Positions 1-9,298 are shown, counted from the stretch's first letter. The stretch: DNA of 64,000 nucleotides from Pseudomonas sp. CFBP13508 (GCF_005233515.1 NZ_QFZZ01000001.1:711320-775319), one strand, 5' to 3'. Numbers and translations: made by a program. Notes: generated by a model from the sequence alone, not told the origin.

Positions 1-2
1 AT

Positions 3-671
3 CAGGGCAAACGCATCAGCCGCATGCGCCCGACCTGGGTGGTGCAAAGCAGTCGCACCGTCGAGGATCTGGCCTTTCGCGAAGAAATCGACGCCTTGGC
101 TGCACGCGCGGGTGACAAGGTCAAGGTTCTGCGCGTGGTCAGCCAGCCGCCGCTGGAAGCAACGGCGCAGGGTTACGACCATGCCGGGCGCATCGACATC
201 GCCTTGCTGAAAAGCCTGCTGCCGCTGGATGACTACGATTTCTACCTGTGCGGCCCGGGCAGCTTCACTCAGGCGCTGTACGACGGCTTGCGCAAAATGC
301 GCATTCCCGATGATCGCATCCACGCCGAAACCTTCGGCCCGTCGACGCTGATCCGCGATGTCGAAATCAGCACCCCGGCGCCGCCGCAAGTGCCGGTCGC
401 GGAAGAACCGGTCAAGGTGTTGTTCGCCACGTCCGGCAAGGAAGCACGCTGGGAACCGGGCAGCGGCACCTTGCTGGAACTGGCCGAGGCACGTGGCTTG
501 AATCCGGAGTTCAGCTGTCGCGGCGGCTCGTGCGGCACCTGCAAAACCCGCCTTACCAGCGGTCAGGTGCATTACCTCACCCCGCCGGCCATGCGCCTGG
601 CGGACGACGAAGTGCTGATCTGCTGCGCCGCCCCGGCGCAGGGCAGCGAAACCCTGGTGCTGGACGTTTGA
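3..671 (+). CDS. FAD/NAD-dependent oxidoreductase with C-terminal 2Fe-2S ferredoxin domain (3' part)
   Basis: The gene is cut by the left edge; its frame is open from base 3. The visible 222 residues hold the end of a ferredoxin-NAD(P) reductase-like module (the FYLCGPG motif is the usual nicotinamide-site signature) followed by a plant-type ferredoxin domain. That domain has a CX4CX2C cluster (C-RGGS-C-GT-C) and a fourth cysteine in LICCA near the end. Such proteins pass electrons from NAD(P)H through FAD to the 2Fe-2S centre. In many proteobacteria an N-terminal pyridoxamine-phosphate-oxidase-like domain precedes this architecture, but nothing upstream is visible here. The small gene at 690 follows after 18 bases and may be co-transcribed. 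The electron acceptor is unknown. Confidence 0.85.
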   Translation, partial: QGKRISRMRPTWVVQSSRTVEDLAFREEIDALAARAGDKVKVLRVVSQPPLEATAQGYDHAGRIDIALLKSLLPLDDYDFYLCGPGSFTQALYDGLRKMRIPDDRIHAETFGPSTLIRDVEISTPAPPQVPVAEEPVKVLFATSGKEARWEPGSGTLLELAEARGLNPEFSCRGGSCGTCKTRLTSGQVHYLTPPAMRLADDEVLICCAAPAQGSETLVLDV

Positions 672-689
672 ATCATGAGGAGGTGCGCC

Positions 690-902
690 ATGAAGCCGTT
701 TGCCGAAACCAACGTGGTTTGGCCGCAAGAGAAAACCGGACTGTCCGCCAGTGAATGCGAACGCAGTTTTTTGCTGCCGCAACTGATGGGCTCGCTCGCC
801 GGTGAAACCTGTGCGTTGACGGGCTCATCCAATCAACGTGAGCATCTGCCTTCGAGCCCGAACGGCTGGTTTTCCCGTGGGCTCAAGGCGTTGTTTGCTT
901 AG
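690..902 (+). CDS. Small hypothetical protein (70 aa)
   Basis: A 70-residue frame starts at an ATG preceded by a perfect AGGAGG at 678-683, six bases away. This makes the ATG at 690 a better start than the one at 675. I recognise no domain. The protein has two cysteines, no signal peptide and no clear membrane segment, and its C-terminus (WFSRGLKALFA) is mildly amphipathic. It lies 18 bases after the ferredoxin-type oxidoreductase and probably belongs to the same transcript. Its last four bases overlap the end of the convergent permease gene. The strong ribosome-binding site is the main reason to call it real. Confidence 0.6.
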   Translation: MKPFAETNVVWPQEKTGLSASECERSFLLPQLMGSLAGETCALTGSSNQREHLPSSPNGWFSRGLKALFA

Positions 903-2305
903 GCTTTGCTAACAGCCGCCACCCTGCCCGCCGGCCGGTGCTGGCGGCTGGTGACCAGGCCAATGAACGAGATCAGTAGCGCCAGGCCAATGGTCGAAGT
1001 CACTTCAAGGCGATGTTCAGGGGTGATCATCATCACCGCCAGAGCCGCGCAGATAAAGGCGATGACCAGCCAGGTGAGCCAGGGAAACAGCCACATGCGC
1101 AAGGTCATTTCGACCTTTTCCCGTTCCAGTCGGCGGCGCATGCGCAACTGCGAAATGGCGATCACCAGATACACCAGCAAGGCAATTGCGCCGGAGCTGG
1201 CGAGCAGGAACTGGAACAGCCCGGCCGGCATGAAATAGCTGAGTAACGTCACACCCGCGCCGATCACCGTGCTGGCAATGACCGCCGCGCGTGGCACGCC
1301 AGCCGCCGAAGTCACCTTCAATGCCGGCGGCGCATCGCCGCGTCGGCCCAGCGAATACAGCATGCGCGAGGAAATGTAGATCGAGGAGTTCATGCAACTG
1401 GCCACCGCGATCAACACCACAACGTCGACGAGAAATTTGGCGTTGGGGATGTTCATCAGTTCCAGTGCGCGCTGGTAGGAACCGACCGAGGCAAGTTGCG
1501 GGTCGTTCCATGGCACCACGGAAATCACCACGAAGATCGACAGCAGATAGAAAATGCCGATGCGCCAGATCACCGAGCGCGTGGCCTTGGCGATGTTCTG
1601 CGCCGGATTGTTCGATTCTGCAGCGGCGATAGTCACCGCTTCGGTGCCGATGAAACTGAACATGATGGTGATGAACGCGCCGACCACCGCCGACATGCCG
1701 TTGGGCGCAAAGCCGCCGTGCTCGGCCATCAGCGTGCTCAAGCCACTGGCTTCACGCTCGGGAATCCAGCCCATCAGCACCGCAAAACCCAGGCCGATGA
1801 AACCGATGATCGCGATGACCTTGGCCATGGCGAACCAGAATTCGAACTCGCCGTATTTCGACACGCTGAACAGGTTGGTAATCACCAGCAGGACGATCGA
1901 CAGCAAGGCGAACAACCACGCATCGACCTGGGGAAACCACTGATTGAGCACGTGCCCGGCGGCCAAGGCTTCGATGGGAATCACCAGCACCCAGAACCAC
2001 CAGTAGAGCCAGCCGATAGTGAACCCGGCCCAGCGGCCGATGGCTTGATCGGCATAGGTGGAAAACGAGCCGGTGTCGGGATGCGCCACGGCCATTTCGC
2101 CGAGCATGCGCATGACCAGCACGACCAGCAGACCGGAGAACAGATAAGCGAGCAGCACCGCAGGTCCTGCGGCGGCGATAGCGTGGCCTGAGCCAACGAA
2201 AAGTCCTGCGCCGATGATGCCGGCAATGGAGAGCATGGTGACGTGACGCGGTTTGAAACCTTGCGCCAACTGACCGTTGGAGTCCTTGGGGTTCAGGCTA
2301 GTCAT
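899..2305 (-). CDS. gabP: Amino acid permease of the GABA permease (GabP) type
   Basis: The 468-residue protein belongs to the amino acid/polyamine/organocation superfamily, with about 12 membrane segments. The N-terminus has the family signature IAGIIGAGLFVGSGHAI in TM1. Later landmarks include the FSFIGTEAVTIAAAES block and the SSIYISSRMLYSLGRRGDAP block. The length and the TM1/TM8 motifs match bacterial GABA permeases (E. coli GabP, 466 aa), which import 4-aminobutyrate with protons. Exact substrate cannot be read from sequence, and related permeases take proline or aromatic amino acids. It is convergent with the small gene at 690 and has no obvious operon partner. Confidence 0.82.
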   Translation of the reverse strand: MTSLNPKDSNGQLAQGFKPRHVTMLSIAGIIGAGLFVGSGHAIAAAGPAVLLAYLFSGLLVVLVMRMLGEMAVAHPDTGSFSTYADQAIGRWAGFTIGWLYWWFWVLVIPIEALAAGHVLNQWFPQVDAWLFALLSIVLLVITNLFSVSKYGEFEFWFAMAKVIAIIGFIGLGFAVLMGWIPEREASGLSTLMAEHGGFAPNGMSAVVGAFITIMFSFIGTEAVTIAAAESNNPAQNIAKATRSVIWRIGIFYLLSIFVVISVVPWNDPQLASVGSYQRALELMNIPNAKFLVDVVVLIAVASCMNSSIYISSRMLYSLGRRGDAPPALKVTSAAGVPRAAVIASTVIGAGVTLLSYFMPAGLFQFLLASSGAIALLVYLVIAISQLRMRRRLEREKVEMTLRMWLFPWLTWLVIAFICAALAVMMITPEHRLEVTSTIGLALLISFIGLVTSRQHRPAGRVAAVSKA

Positions 2306-2540
2306 GGGTTCTTATTGTTCTCATGATCGACGTTTGGGCCACTGACTGAGCGTCAGGCGATCATCATTTCCGGTGTCGACATCAGGCGAAAGCTGCGACG
2401 CAGACGCTTTGCCGACGAAATGATGCTTCACCTTACGTGGCCCGACCGCCGCGCAACTAGCCTGAGTGCGGCATGCCGATGTCTGATTTCGACATGCCAC
2501 TCTCAGGCCAGCATGGGTCGGCGGCAACCGCTGCGGAGAT

Positions 2541-4667
2541 TTACAGCGTGTAGGAAATCCCCACCTGCACGGTTCGCGGCGCGCCCGGGTAGGCGTAGAC
2601 GTTGCCGAAGGCGCCTTCTTCGTAGTCGCGATCGAAGATGTTTTTCACATCGAGATTGAGCCGCACCTTGTCGTTGATCTTGTAGAAGCTCAGCAGGTCG
2701 ACCACGGTGTAACTGCCCATGGAAAACGCGGTGTTGGACGTCTGCCCGGCGCGCTCGTCGACGTATTTCAGGCCGGTGCCAAGGCCAAGGCCTTTGAGCG
2801 TGCCGTCCTGGAACTCGTACATGTTAAGCAGGCTGAAGCTGTTCTTCGGGATGTTCAGCAGGCGCGTGCCGGAGCGCAGCGTGTTGTCCTTGGTCACCTC
2901 GGCGTCAACGTAAGCGTAACCGCCGACCACTCGCCACTCGGGGGTGAGATTGCCGGTGACATTGACGTCGAAACCACGGCTGCGTACTTCACCGGCGGCG
3001 ACGCTGAAGGTCGAATCCACCGGGTCGGTGGTCAGCACGTTGCGTTTTTCGATCTGGTAGATCGCTGCGTCGACGCTCAACTGCTGATCCAGCGCTTCCC
3101 ACTTCCCGCCCATCTCGTAGGACTTGCCTTTTTCCGGAGCGAAGCCGCCGCCTTCGCGGCTGGCGCCGGTGTTGGGCTTGAACGAGCGCGCGGTGTTGGC
3201 GTACACCGCCAGGGTTTCGGTCAAATCGTAGGTCACGCCGATACGCGGGGTGACCGCGTTGTCGCTGGCCTGCCAGCTCTTCCCGCCGGGCACGTAGGTT
3301 TCGTAATCGTGCTCGAAGCGCTCGAAACGTGCGCCGGCCAGCACTTTCAGTTTGTCGGTCAGGGCGACCTGATCCTGCACGAACGCGGCGTAGGTCTTGA
3401 GGTTCTCTTTATCGTGGGTCGGTGTGCGGGTCAGCGCCGGGCGTGGCTGGCCGTAAACCGGATTGAAGATGTCGATCGGGTAGGCACTGACCGCGCCGCT
3501 GGAGCGCTGGATGATCGACTTGTAATCGTAATCTTCATACTCGATGCCGGTGAGCAAGGTGTGCTGCAGACCGCCAGTGTCGAAATGCCCGGTGAGGTTG
3601 AGCTGGGTGTCCTTGTCGGTCCATTCCAGCTTGCGGTAGTTGAAGTTGCGTCCCAGCGTGCGGCCGTCAGCGGCAATGCCGTTGGCCTCGATCGCGTTGC
3701 CCTGGAGCGAGCCGTCGAGCCACTGGAAACCACCGCCCAGGGTCCAGTCGTCGTTGAGCATGTGTTCGAAACGCAGTTGCGCCATGTTGTTGTCGTTGTG
3801 CAGCTTGCCGACGTCCTTCTCGCCAAAGAAGGTATCGCGCGAGGCGGTGCCGATCTGCGCCGGGTAGCGCGTCACGCCGCGATCGAGCGGCGCGTTGTTG
3901 CGCATGAAATCGCCTTCGAAAATCAGCTTGGTCGCGTCGGTGGCCTGCCAGCTCAGCACCGGCGTAATGCCGTAGCGCTCGGTCTCGACATGATCGCGGA
4001 AGGTGTCGCCGCCCTCGCCCACCACATTCAAGCGATAGGCCAGACGCCCTTCTTCATCGAGTGGCCCGGAAGCGTCGAGGGTGCCGCGCTTCATGCCTTG
4101 ATCGTTCAACTGGCTGCCCAGAGTGACGGTGCGCTCGGGCAATGGCTGTTTCGACACCACGTTGAAGGTACCGCCGGGATCGCCACGGCCATAGAGCATG
4201 GTCGCCGGACCGCGCAGCACTTCCAGACGCTCGATGGTATTGGCGTCGGGCATATTCGGGTAGCCACGGTTGATCGGGAAACCGTTGCGGTAGAACTCAC
4301 CGGTGGTAAAACCGCGCACGGTGAAGGTGGTCAGGCCCTGCCCGCCGAAGTTGTTCGCGCGCCCGACGCCGCCGGCGTAATCCAGCGCATCCTGCAAACG
4401 CGTGGCGCCGAGGTCTTCGACGGCATCCTTGGTCACCACGCTGATCGACTGCGGGGTTTCGTGAATCGAAGTGTCGGTGCGCGTGGCGCTGGCCGAACGG
4501 GTCGCGCGGTAGCCTTGAACCGGGCCGTCTGCCCTTTCGTAATCCGCTGTGCCGACCACATCGGTGGCTTCCAGCTCAAGCGTTGAAGAAGTCGGTTCGG
4601 CTGACTCAGCCCACGAGGAAGAAGACAACGCCTGCAGCACACAAATGGAAAGCAGAGTTCGACGCAT
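2541..4667 (-). CDS. TonB-dependent siderophore receptor
   Basis: This is a 708-residue outer-membrane receptor. It begins with a signal peptide (about residues 1-20, ending SSSWA). The plug domain follows (about 60-170; HETPQSISVVTKDAVEDLG and the LEVLRGPATMLYGRGDPGG block are diagnostic). The rest is a 22-strand barrel ending in VQVGISYTL. This pattern is typical of receptors for hydroxamate or ferrichrome-like ferric siderophores; the ligand cannot be fixed from sequence. No N-terminal signalling extension is present, so it is not a FecA/FpvA-type transducer. A possible Fur site lies about 85 bases upstream (4751-4775), which would fit iron repression. Confidence 0.93.
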   Translation of the reverse strand: MRRTLLSICVLQALSSSSWAESAEPTSSTLELEATDVVGTADYERADGPVQGYRATRSASATRTDTSIHETPQSISVVTKDAVEDLGATRLQDALDYAGGVGRANNFGGQGLTTFTVRGFTTGEFYRNGFPINRGYPNMPDANTIERLEVLRGPATMLYGRGDPGGTFNVVSKQPLPERTVTLGSQLNDQGMKRGTLDASGPLDEEGRLAYRLNVVGEGGDTFRDHVETERYGITPVLSWQATDATKLIFEGDFMRNNAPLDRGVTRYPAQIGTASRDTFFGEKDVGKLHNDNNMAQLRFEHMLNDDWTLGGGFQWLDGSLQGNAIEANGIAADGRTLGRNFNYRKLEWTDKDTQLNLTGHFDTGGLQHTLLTGIEYEDYDYKSIIQRSSGAVSAYPIDIFNPVYGQPRPALTRTPTHDKENLKTYAAFVQDQVALTDKLKVLAGARFERFEHDYETYVPGGKSWQASDNAVTPRIGVTYDLTETLAVYANTARSFKPNTGASREGGGFAPEKGKSYEMGGKWEALDQQLSVDAAIYQIEKRNVLTTDPVDSTFSVAAGEVRSRGFDVNVTGNLTPEWRVVGGYAYVDAEVTKDNTLRSGTRLLNIPKNSFSLLNMYEFQDGTLKGLGLGTGLKYVDERAGQTSNTAFSMGSYTVVDLLSFYKINDKVRLNLDVKNIFDRDYEEGAFGNVYAYPGAPRTVQVGISYTL

Positions 4668-4750
4668 GAGGTGAAAACCTTTACGAATAGGCCAGAACGA
4701 AGGGCAAAACCGCCAATGAAAACGCGGCGCATGGTATACGGTCGCATTAG

Positions 4751-4775
4751 TAATTGAAACGTATTCTTATTTGTC
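4751..4775 (-). promoter_or_regulatory. Possible Fur box before the siderophore receptor
   Basis: On the minus strand an AT-rich stretch reads AAATAAGAATACG then TTTCAATTA. It resembles the 19-bp Fur consensus (about 10 of 19 matches by eye) in an otherwise GC-rich region. Its position 85-110 bases upstream of a TonB-dependent receptor is where a Fur site is expected. The match is partial, so this is a context-supported inference. Confidence 0.45.
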
Positions 4776-4933
4776 ATGTTGATCAGGATTGGTGAGCGGG
4801 ATTCATCACTCCATCCTGAAACCGCGCATTATCAGCAGCGCGTCGATGGCCTAGGCTCGTAGAGATCCGACGTCAATCGATGGCTGCGCCGCGCTACGTG
4901 GGCGTCGCCAGCCTGTCTGAAAGGAATTTGCAG

Positions 4934-7144
4934 ATGAAATTCGACACCCCGGCCGGCTCCAATCCGATCGACCAGCTGAACGTCATCGGCCAACCTGCCG
5001 ACCGCATCGACGGCAAGCTGAAAACCACCGGCACCGCCCCCTACGCCTACGAGCAAAACGCAGCGGTGCCGGACGCCGCCTATGGCTATATCGTCGGCGC
5101 CGGGATCGGCAAGGGGCACATTGCCTCGATCGATTCGACGCAAGCGCGGGAGGCGTCCGGGGTGATTGCCATCGTCACTTACGAAAACGCCGGGCCATTG
5201 GCCAAAGGCGAGTTTTACGTAGCCAGGGCCTTGGCCGGGCCGCAGGTCGATCACTATCACCAGGCCGTGGCGATTGTCGTCGCGGACACCTTCGAACAGG
5301 CCCGCGCGGCCGCCGGCTTGCTCGACATCCGCTACGTGGCCGAACCAGGTTCATTCGATCTGGCGGCTGCGAAAGACTCCGCAACCCCACCGCCACCGGC
5401 CGGCTTCGGCCCGCCGCCGCAGACCAGCGTCGGTGACTTCGAAGGCGCCTTCAACGCTGCGCCCGTGCAAATCGATCAGCACTACAGCACGCCTGACCAG
5501 GCCCACGCGATGATGGAACCGCACGCAACCATTGCCCGCTGGAGTGGCACGCAGTTGACCTTGTGGACATCGATCCAACAGATCAACTGGGGCGTGCGCG
5601 ATCTGGCGAAAACCCTCGGCATCGCCAAGGAAGATGTGCGCCTGATCTCGCCGTATATCGGCGGTGGTTTCGGCGGCAAGGGCACGATTCTTTGCGACGC
5701 AGTGTTGGCATCCCTGGCCGCTCGACATGCCGGGCGACCGGTGAAAGTCGCGCTGCCGCGGCCGCTGATGTTCAACAACCTGACCCATCGTCCGGCGACG
5801 CTTCAGCGCCTGCGCATCGGTGCCAACCGTGACGGCGTGATCACCGCGATCGGCCACGAGAGCTGGTCGGGCAATCTGCGCGGCGGACGCGCCGAAGCGG
5901 CTACCGCGTCAACCCGATTGCTTTACGCCGGTGCCAATCGCATGACCCGTTTGAATCTCGCCGTGCTCGATCTCGCCGAGGGTTCGGCGATGCGCGCGCC
6001 GGGCGAGGCACCGGGGATGATGGCGCTGGAAATCGCCATGGATGAACTGGCCGAAAAGCTGCAGATGGATCCGCTGCAGTTGCGCATCCTCAACGATTCG
6101 CAGGTCGATCCGGAGCAACCGTCGCGGCCGTTCTCCAAACGGCAGTTGGTGGAATGCCTGAACACTGGGGCCGAACGCTTTGGCTGGCGTCAGCGCAACC
6201 CTCAACCCGCTCAGCGTCGTGAGGGCGGTTGGCTGATCGGCATCGGGCTGGCCTCGGCGATTCGCGGCGCACCGACGACCGCTTCGGCGGCGCGGGTGCG
6301 ACTCGATCGTCAAGGCGTCATCACCGTGGAAACCGACATGACCGACATCGGCACCGGCAGTTACACCATCATCGCCCAGACCGCTGCCGAAATGATGGGC
6401 GTGCCGCTGGACCGTGTCGTGGTGCACTTGGGCGATTCGCGGTTTCCGGAATCGTCGGGCTCCGGCGGCCAGTGGGGCGCCGCCTCCTCCACTGCCGGCG
6501 TGTATGCCGCGTGCGTGAAACTGCGTGAGGCCGCCGCTCACGCCGTCGGGATCGGCCCGCAGCAAGCCGAGTTTGTCGACGGGCAAATTCGCGCAGGCTC
6601 GCAGCAGGTTGCCTTGGTTCAGGCTGCAGCCAATGGCGAGCTGACGGGCGAGGACCGCATGGAATACGGTGACCTTGCCCAGCGCTTCGCCCAGCAGACT
6701 TTCGGCGCGCATTTCGCCGAGGTCGCGGTCAATGCGGCGACCGGCGAAATTCGCCTGCGTCGGCAACTGGCCGTGTGCGCCGCCGGGCGCATCCTCAACC
6801 CGAAAACTGCGCGCAGCCAGATCATAGGCGGCATGACCATGGGCGCTGGTGCGGCATTGATGGAAGAGCTGGCGGTGGATCATCGAATCGGCTTTTTCGT
6901 CAATCACGATCTGGCCGGATACGAGGTGCCGGTGCACGCCGACATTCCCCATCAGGAAGTAGTATTTCTCGATGAAGTCGACCCGTATGCCACCCCGCTG
7001 AAGGCCAAAGGCGTCGGTGAGCTGGGTATCAGCGGCGCGGCGGCGGCCATCGCCAACGCGATCTATAACGCCTGTGGCGTACGGGTGCGCGATTATCCGA
7101 TTACGCTGGATAAACTCATCGGCGAGTTGTCCTACCCGGTCTGA
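4934..7144 (+). CDS. Xanthine dehydrogenase-family aldehyde oxidoreductase, molybdopterin subunit (orphan)
   Basis: The 736-residue protein has both halves of the molybdenum hydroxylase large subunit. GGGFGGKG lies near residue 243. The active-site glutamate motif GVGELG is near the C-terminus, with Glu at about residue 696, the position used as base in PaoC (E. coli aldehyde oxidoreductase YagR, 732 aa). I place the start at 4934, after AAGGAA, rather than at the upstream in-frame ATG at 4880. No twin-arginine signal is present, so it should be cytoplasmic or co-exported. In paoABC operons a 2Fe-2S and a FAD subunit gene come immediately upstream. Here the preceding gene is a divergent siderophore receptor and neither partner is visible. 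Confidence 0.88.
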   Translation: MKFDTPAGSNPIDQLNVIGQPADRIDGKLKTTGTAPYAYEQNAAVPDAAYGYIVGAGIGKGHIASIDSTQAREASGVIAIVTYENAGPLAKGEFYVARALAGPQVDHYHQAVAIVVADTFEQARAAAGLLDIRYVAEPGSFDLAAAKDSATPPPPAGFGPPPQTSVGDFEGAFNAAPVQIDQHYSTPDQAHAMMEPHATIARWSGTQLTLWTSIQQINWGVRDLAKTLGIAKEDVRLISPYIGGGFGGKGTILCDAVLASLAARHAGRPVKVALPRPLMFNNLTHRPATLQRLRIGANRDGVITAIGHESWSGNLRGGRAEAATASTRLLYAGANRMTRLNLAVLDLAEGSAMRAPGEAPGMMALEIAMDELAEKLQMDPLQLRILNDSQVDPEQPSRPFSKRQLVECLNTGAERFGWRQRNPQPAQRREGGWLIGIGLASAIRGAPTTASAARVRLDRQGVITVETDMTDIGTGSYTIIAQTAAEMMGVPLDRVVVHLGDSRFPESSGSGGQWGAASSTAGVYAACVKLREAAAHAVGIGPQQAEFVDGQIRAGSQQVALVQAAANGELTGEDRMEYGDLAQRFAQQTFGAHFAEVAVNAATGEIRLRRQLAVCAAGRILNPKTARSQIIGGMTMGAGAALMEELAVDHRIGFFVNHDLAGYEVPVHADIPHQEVVFLDEVDPYATPLKAKGVGELGISGAAAAIANAIYNACGVRVRDYPITLDKLIGELSYPV

Positions 7145-7169
7145 GACTGGATCACGCAGGATATCGTCC

Positions 7170-7502
7170 ATGTACCCCACCACCCCCGATGGCCGCTATT
7201 TTGTGGTCAAGCAACAGCTATGGCGTTGCAGCAATCCATCACTGCCAGCCGCCGAGCGTGAGGCATTTGTAGCCGAACTCATGTCAGCGCGGCGTGCGGT
7301 CAAAGAGGCAAAGCGTGGCGACGATGCACAGGCGTTGAAGTCAGCCAGAGCTCGCGTCAACGACGCCAAAGTCGCGCTGGGTGAACGCGGGCCGGTGTGG
7401 TGGGATGACGGCAGCCCGGATTACAACCGATTCAAAGTGAGCAACACACCGTATGCGCAGTGGTTTGCCCAACTGCCTGAAGAGGAAAAATCCCCTGACT
7501 GA
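7170..7502 (+). CDS. Conserved small hypothetical protein (110 aa)
   Basis: The 110-residue soluble protein begins MYPTTPDGRYFVVKQQLWRC, at an ATG 25 bases after the molybdopterin subunit gene. It contains a central charged helix (REAFVAELMSARRAVKEAK) and the C-terminal motif GERGPVWWDDGSPDYNR. I recall this layout from a widespread proteobacterial family often mislabelled 'biopolymer transporter Tol'. The true function is unknown. No catalytic residues, signal peptide or membrane segment are visible. Co-orientation and short spacing suggest co-transcription with the upstream oxidoreductase, but a functional link is not shown. Confidence 0.75.
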   Translation: MYPTTPDGRYFVVKQQLWRCSNPSLPAAEREAFVAELMSARRAVKEAKRGDDAQALKSARARVNDAKVALGERGPVWWDDGSPDYNRFKVSNTPYAQWFAQLPEEEKSPD

Positions 7503-7550
7503 ATGTTGAGTGGCCTGCTGATCTCCAATCCCACCAATCAACACAGATCT

Positions 7551-8585
7551 CCTGTGGGAGCGAGCCTGCTCGCGAATGCATTGGGTCAGGCAATGAAGAT
7601 GTTGAATGTGCCGCCGCCATCGCGAGCAGGCTCGCTCCTACATCGGGTTTTGTGTGTTGCCGGGTTTTTGCATTCGCCGCGAAAACCTGTGGGAGCGAGC
7701 TTGCTCGCGAATGCATTGGGTCAGGCAATGAAGATGTTGAATGTGCAGCCCTCTTCGCGAGCAAGCTCGCTCCCACACTGGATTTTGCATGTCGCCGGGA
7801 TTTGGCACACGCCGCGAAAACCTGTGGGAGCGAGCCTGCTCGCGAATGCATTGGGTCAGGCAATGAAGATGTTGAATGTGCCGCCCTCTTCGCGAGCAAG
7901 CTCGCTCCCACACTGGATTTTGCATGTCGCCGGGATTTGGCACACGCCGCGAAAACCTGTGGGAGCGAGCCTGCTCGCGAATGCATTGGGTCAGGCAATG
8001 AAGGTATTGAATGTCCCGCCGCCTTCGCGAGCAGGCTCGCTCCCACACTGGATTTTGCGTGTCGCCGGGATTTGGCACACGCCGCGAAAACCTGTGGGAG
8101 CGAGCTTGCTCGCGAAGGCGTTGGGTCAGGCAATGAAGATGTTGAATGTGCCGCCGTCTTCGCGAGCAGGCTCGCTCCTACACTGGATTTGCATGTCGCC
8201 GGGATTTGGCACACGCCGCGAAAACTTGTGGGAGCGAGCTTGCTCGCGAATGCATTGGGTCAGTTAAAGAAGATGTTGAATGTGCCGCCGTCTTCGCGAG
8301 CAGGCTCGCTCCCACAGGATTGGGATTGAATGAAGATCGATGGTTCGGCCCATAACAGTGTGGGAGCGAGCCTGCTCGCGAATGCATTCGGTCAGGCGAT
8401 GAAGATGTTGAATGTGCCGCGCTCTTCGCGAGCAGGCTCACTCCCACACTGGGTTTTGCGTGTTGCCGGGGTTTTTGCATTCGCCGTGAAAACCTGTGGG
8501 AGCGAGCCTGCTCGCGAATGCATTCGGTCAGGCGATGAAGATGTTGAATGTGCCGCGCTCTTCGCGGGCAGGCTCACTCCTACAA
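7551..8585. repeat. Tandem array of eight REPINs, period about 135 bp
   Basis: Eight copies start near 7551, 7686, 7821, 7956, 8091, 8225, 8358 and 8493. Each holds two inverted REP palindromes (GTGGGAGCGAGCC...CGCGAA and its complement) around a 35-base spacer containing GGTCAGGCAATGAAG. A linker containing GTCGCCGGGATTTGGCAC joins the units. Copies are nearly identical except for alternative AGCCTGCT/AGCTTGCT arms. The array fills the space between the small gene ending at 7502 and the TetR gene. The open frames in it are repeat artefacts. No transposase lies nearby. Confidence 0.95.
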
Positions 8586-8602
8586 GGGATCTGCGGCGAG
8601 GC

Positions 8603-9187
8603 TCAGGCTTGCAGCAACTGCCGGGTCATCGCCATAGAGGTCTGCAGCGACTGTCCGGTGCGCTGCAATTTGTTCAGCAGGCTGGCGCCGAGCCAGAGCT
8701 GATACAGCGTCTCTGCCAACTTCCGCGCATCGCCCTCGGGCAGGCTTTTGTCGGTCTGGCCTTGTTCGATGCATTCGGTGATGCGCGCGACTATGCGTTC
8801 AGCGCCGTCGCGCAGGGTCAGGCGCATTGACTCAGACAGGTCGGCCACTTCGGCGCTGAGTTTCACCACCAGGCATTCATCGCCGTGGCCTTCGAGGGTG
8901 CAGCGGTTCTGCCAGCCCTGCCAGTAATCCATCAAGCGCTCGAAGGCAGTCAGCCCAGGCAATGTCAGGCGGCGCTCCATGTCCGCGAGGTAGTCGACGA
9001 AGTAATCCTCGAGCAGCGCCTGGCCGTACAACTCCTTGGATTTGAAGTAGTGATAGAACGAGCCCTTGGGCACGCCGGCGGTCTGCAGGATCTCGTTGAG
9101 GCCGACGCTGGTGAAGCCCTTCTCGGCCATCATCCGGTGGCCGGTGTCGAGCAAGTGTTGGCGGGTGTCGTCAAAGGTCGGCTTCAT
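8603..9187 (-). CDS. TetR-family repressor, NemR-like
   Basis: The 194-residue regulator has a TetR helix-turn-helix at the N-terminus (GFTSVGLNEILQTAGVPKGSFYHYFKSKELYG) and a ligand domain with cysteines in LEGHGDECLVV and NRCTLEG. E. coli NemR, a 199-residue repressor that senses electrophiles through cysteines, controls the Old Yellow Enzyme gene nemA. Here the TetR gene is divergent from a DJ-1/PfpI gene and an OYE gene, and each of the three has a copy of the same palindrome in front of it. I start the protein at 9187 (GGAA 11 bases upstream) because the alternative ATG at 9208 abuts the operator and has no ribosome-binding site. Confidence 0.85.
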   Translation of the reverse strand: MKPTFDDTRQHLLDTGHRMMAEKGFTSVGLNEILQTAGVPKGSFYHYFKSKELYGQALLEDYFVDYLADMERRLTLPGLTAFERLMDYWQGWQNRCTLEGHGDECLVVKLSAEVADLSESMRLTLRDGAERIVARITECIEQGQTDKSLPEGDARKLAETLYQLWLGASLLNKLQRTGQSLQTSMAMTRQLLQA

Positions 9188-9208
9188 GGTGCGCAAAATT
9201 CCAGACAA

Positions 9209-9225
9209 TAGACCAGTCGTATAGT
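9209..9225. promoter_or_regulatory. Operator-like palindrome 1 (NemR-type), upstream of the TetR gene
   Basis: TAGACCAGTCGTATAG, read on the minus strand as CTATACGACTGGTCTA, shares the core CGACTGGTCTA with the sites at 9283 and 10143. It lies just upstream of the repressor start, where autoregulation would act. Confidence 0.75.
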
Positions 9226-9282
9226 TTTCAGGACCGGGAGTTTGCCATAACCGACGGGCAAAAACATTTTCTGAAAAAATTA

Positions 9283-9298
9283 CTAGACGACTGGTCTA
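9283..9298. promoter_or_regulatory. Operator-like palindrome 2 (NemR-type), upstream of the DJ-1/PfpI gene
   Basis: CTAGACGACTGGTCTA is an imperfect palindrome in the divergent region between the TetR and DJ-1/PfpI genes. It matches the other two copies at 14-15 of 16 positions. E. coli NemR is known to bind a TAGAC...GTCTA palindrome. Confidence 0.8.

Noticed and set aside
3309..4586. 425-codon frame antisense to the siderophore receptor
   Set aside because: Composition and absence of motifs mark it as a shadow of the receptor gene.
7503..8480. Long frames on both strands within the 7.5-8.5 kb region
   Set aside because: They translate the REPIN units repeatedly (VGASLLAN..., SRAGSLP...) and carry no domain; they are artefacts of the repeat.
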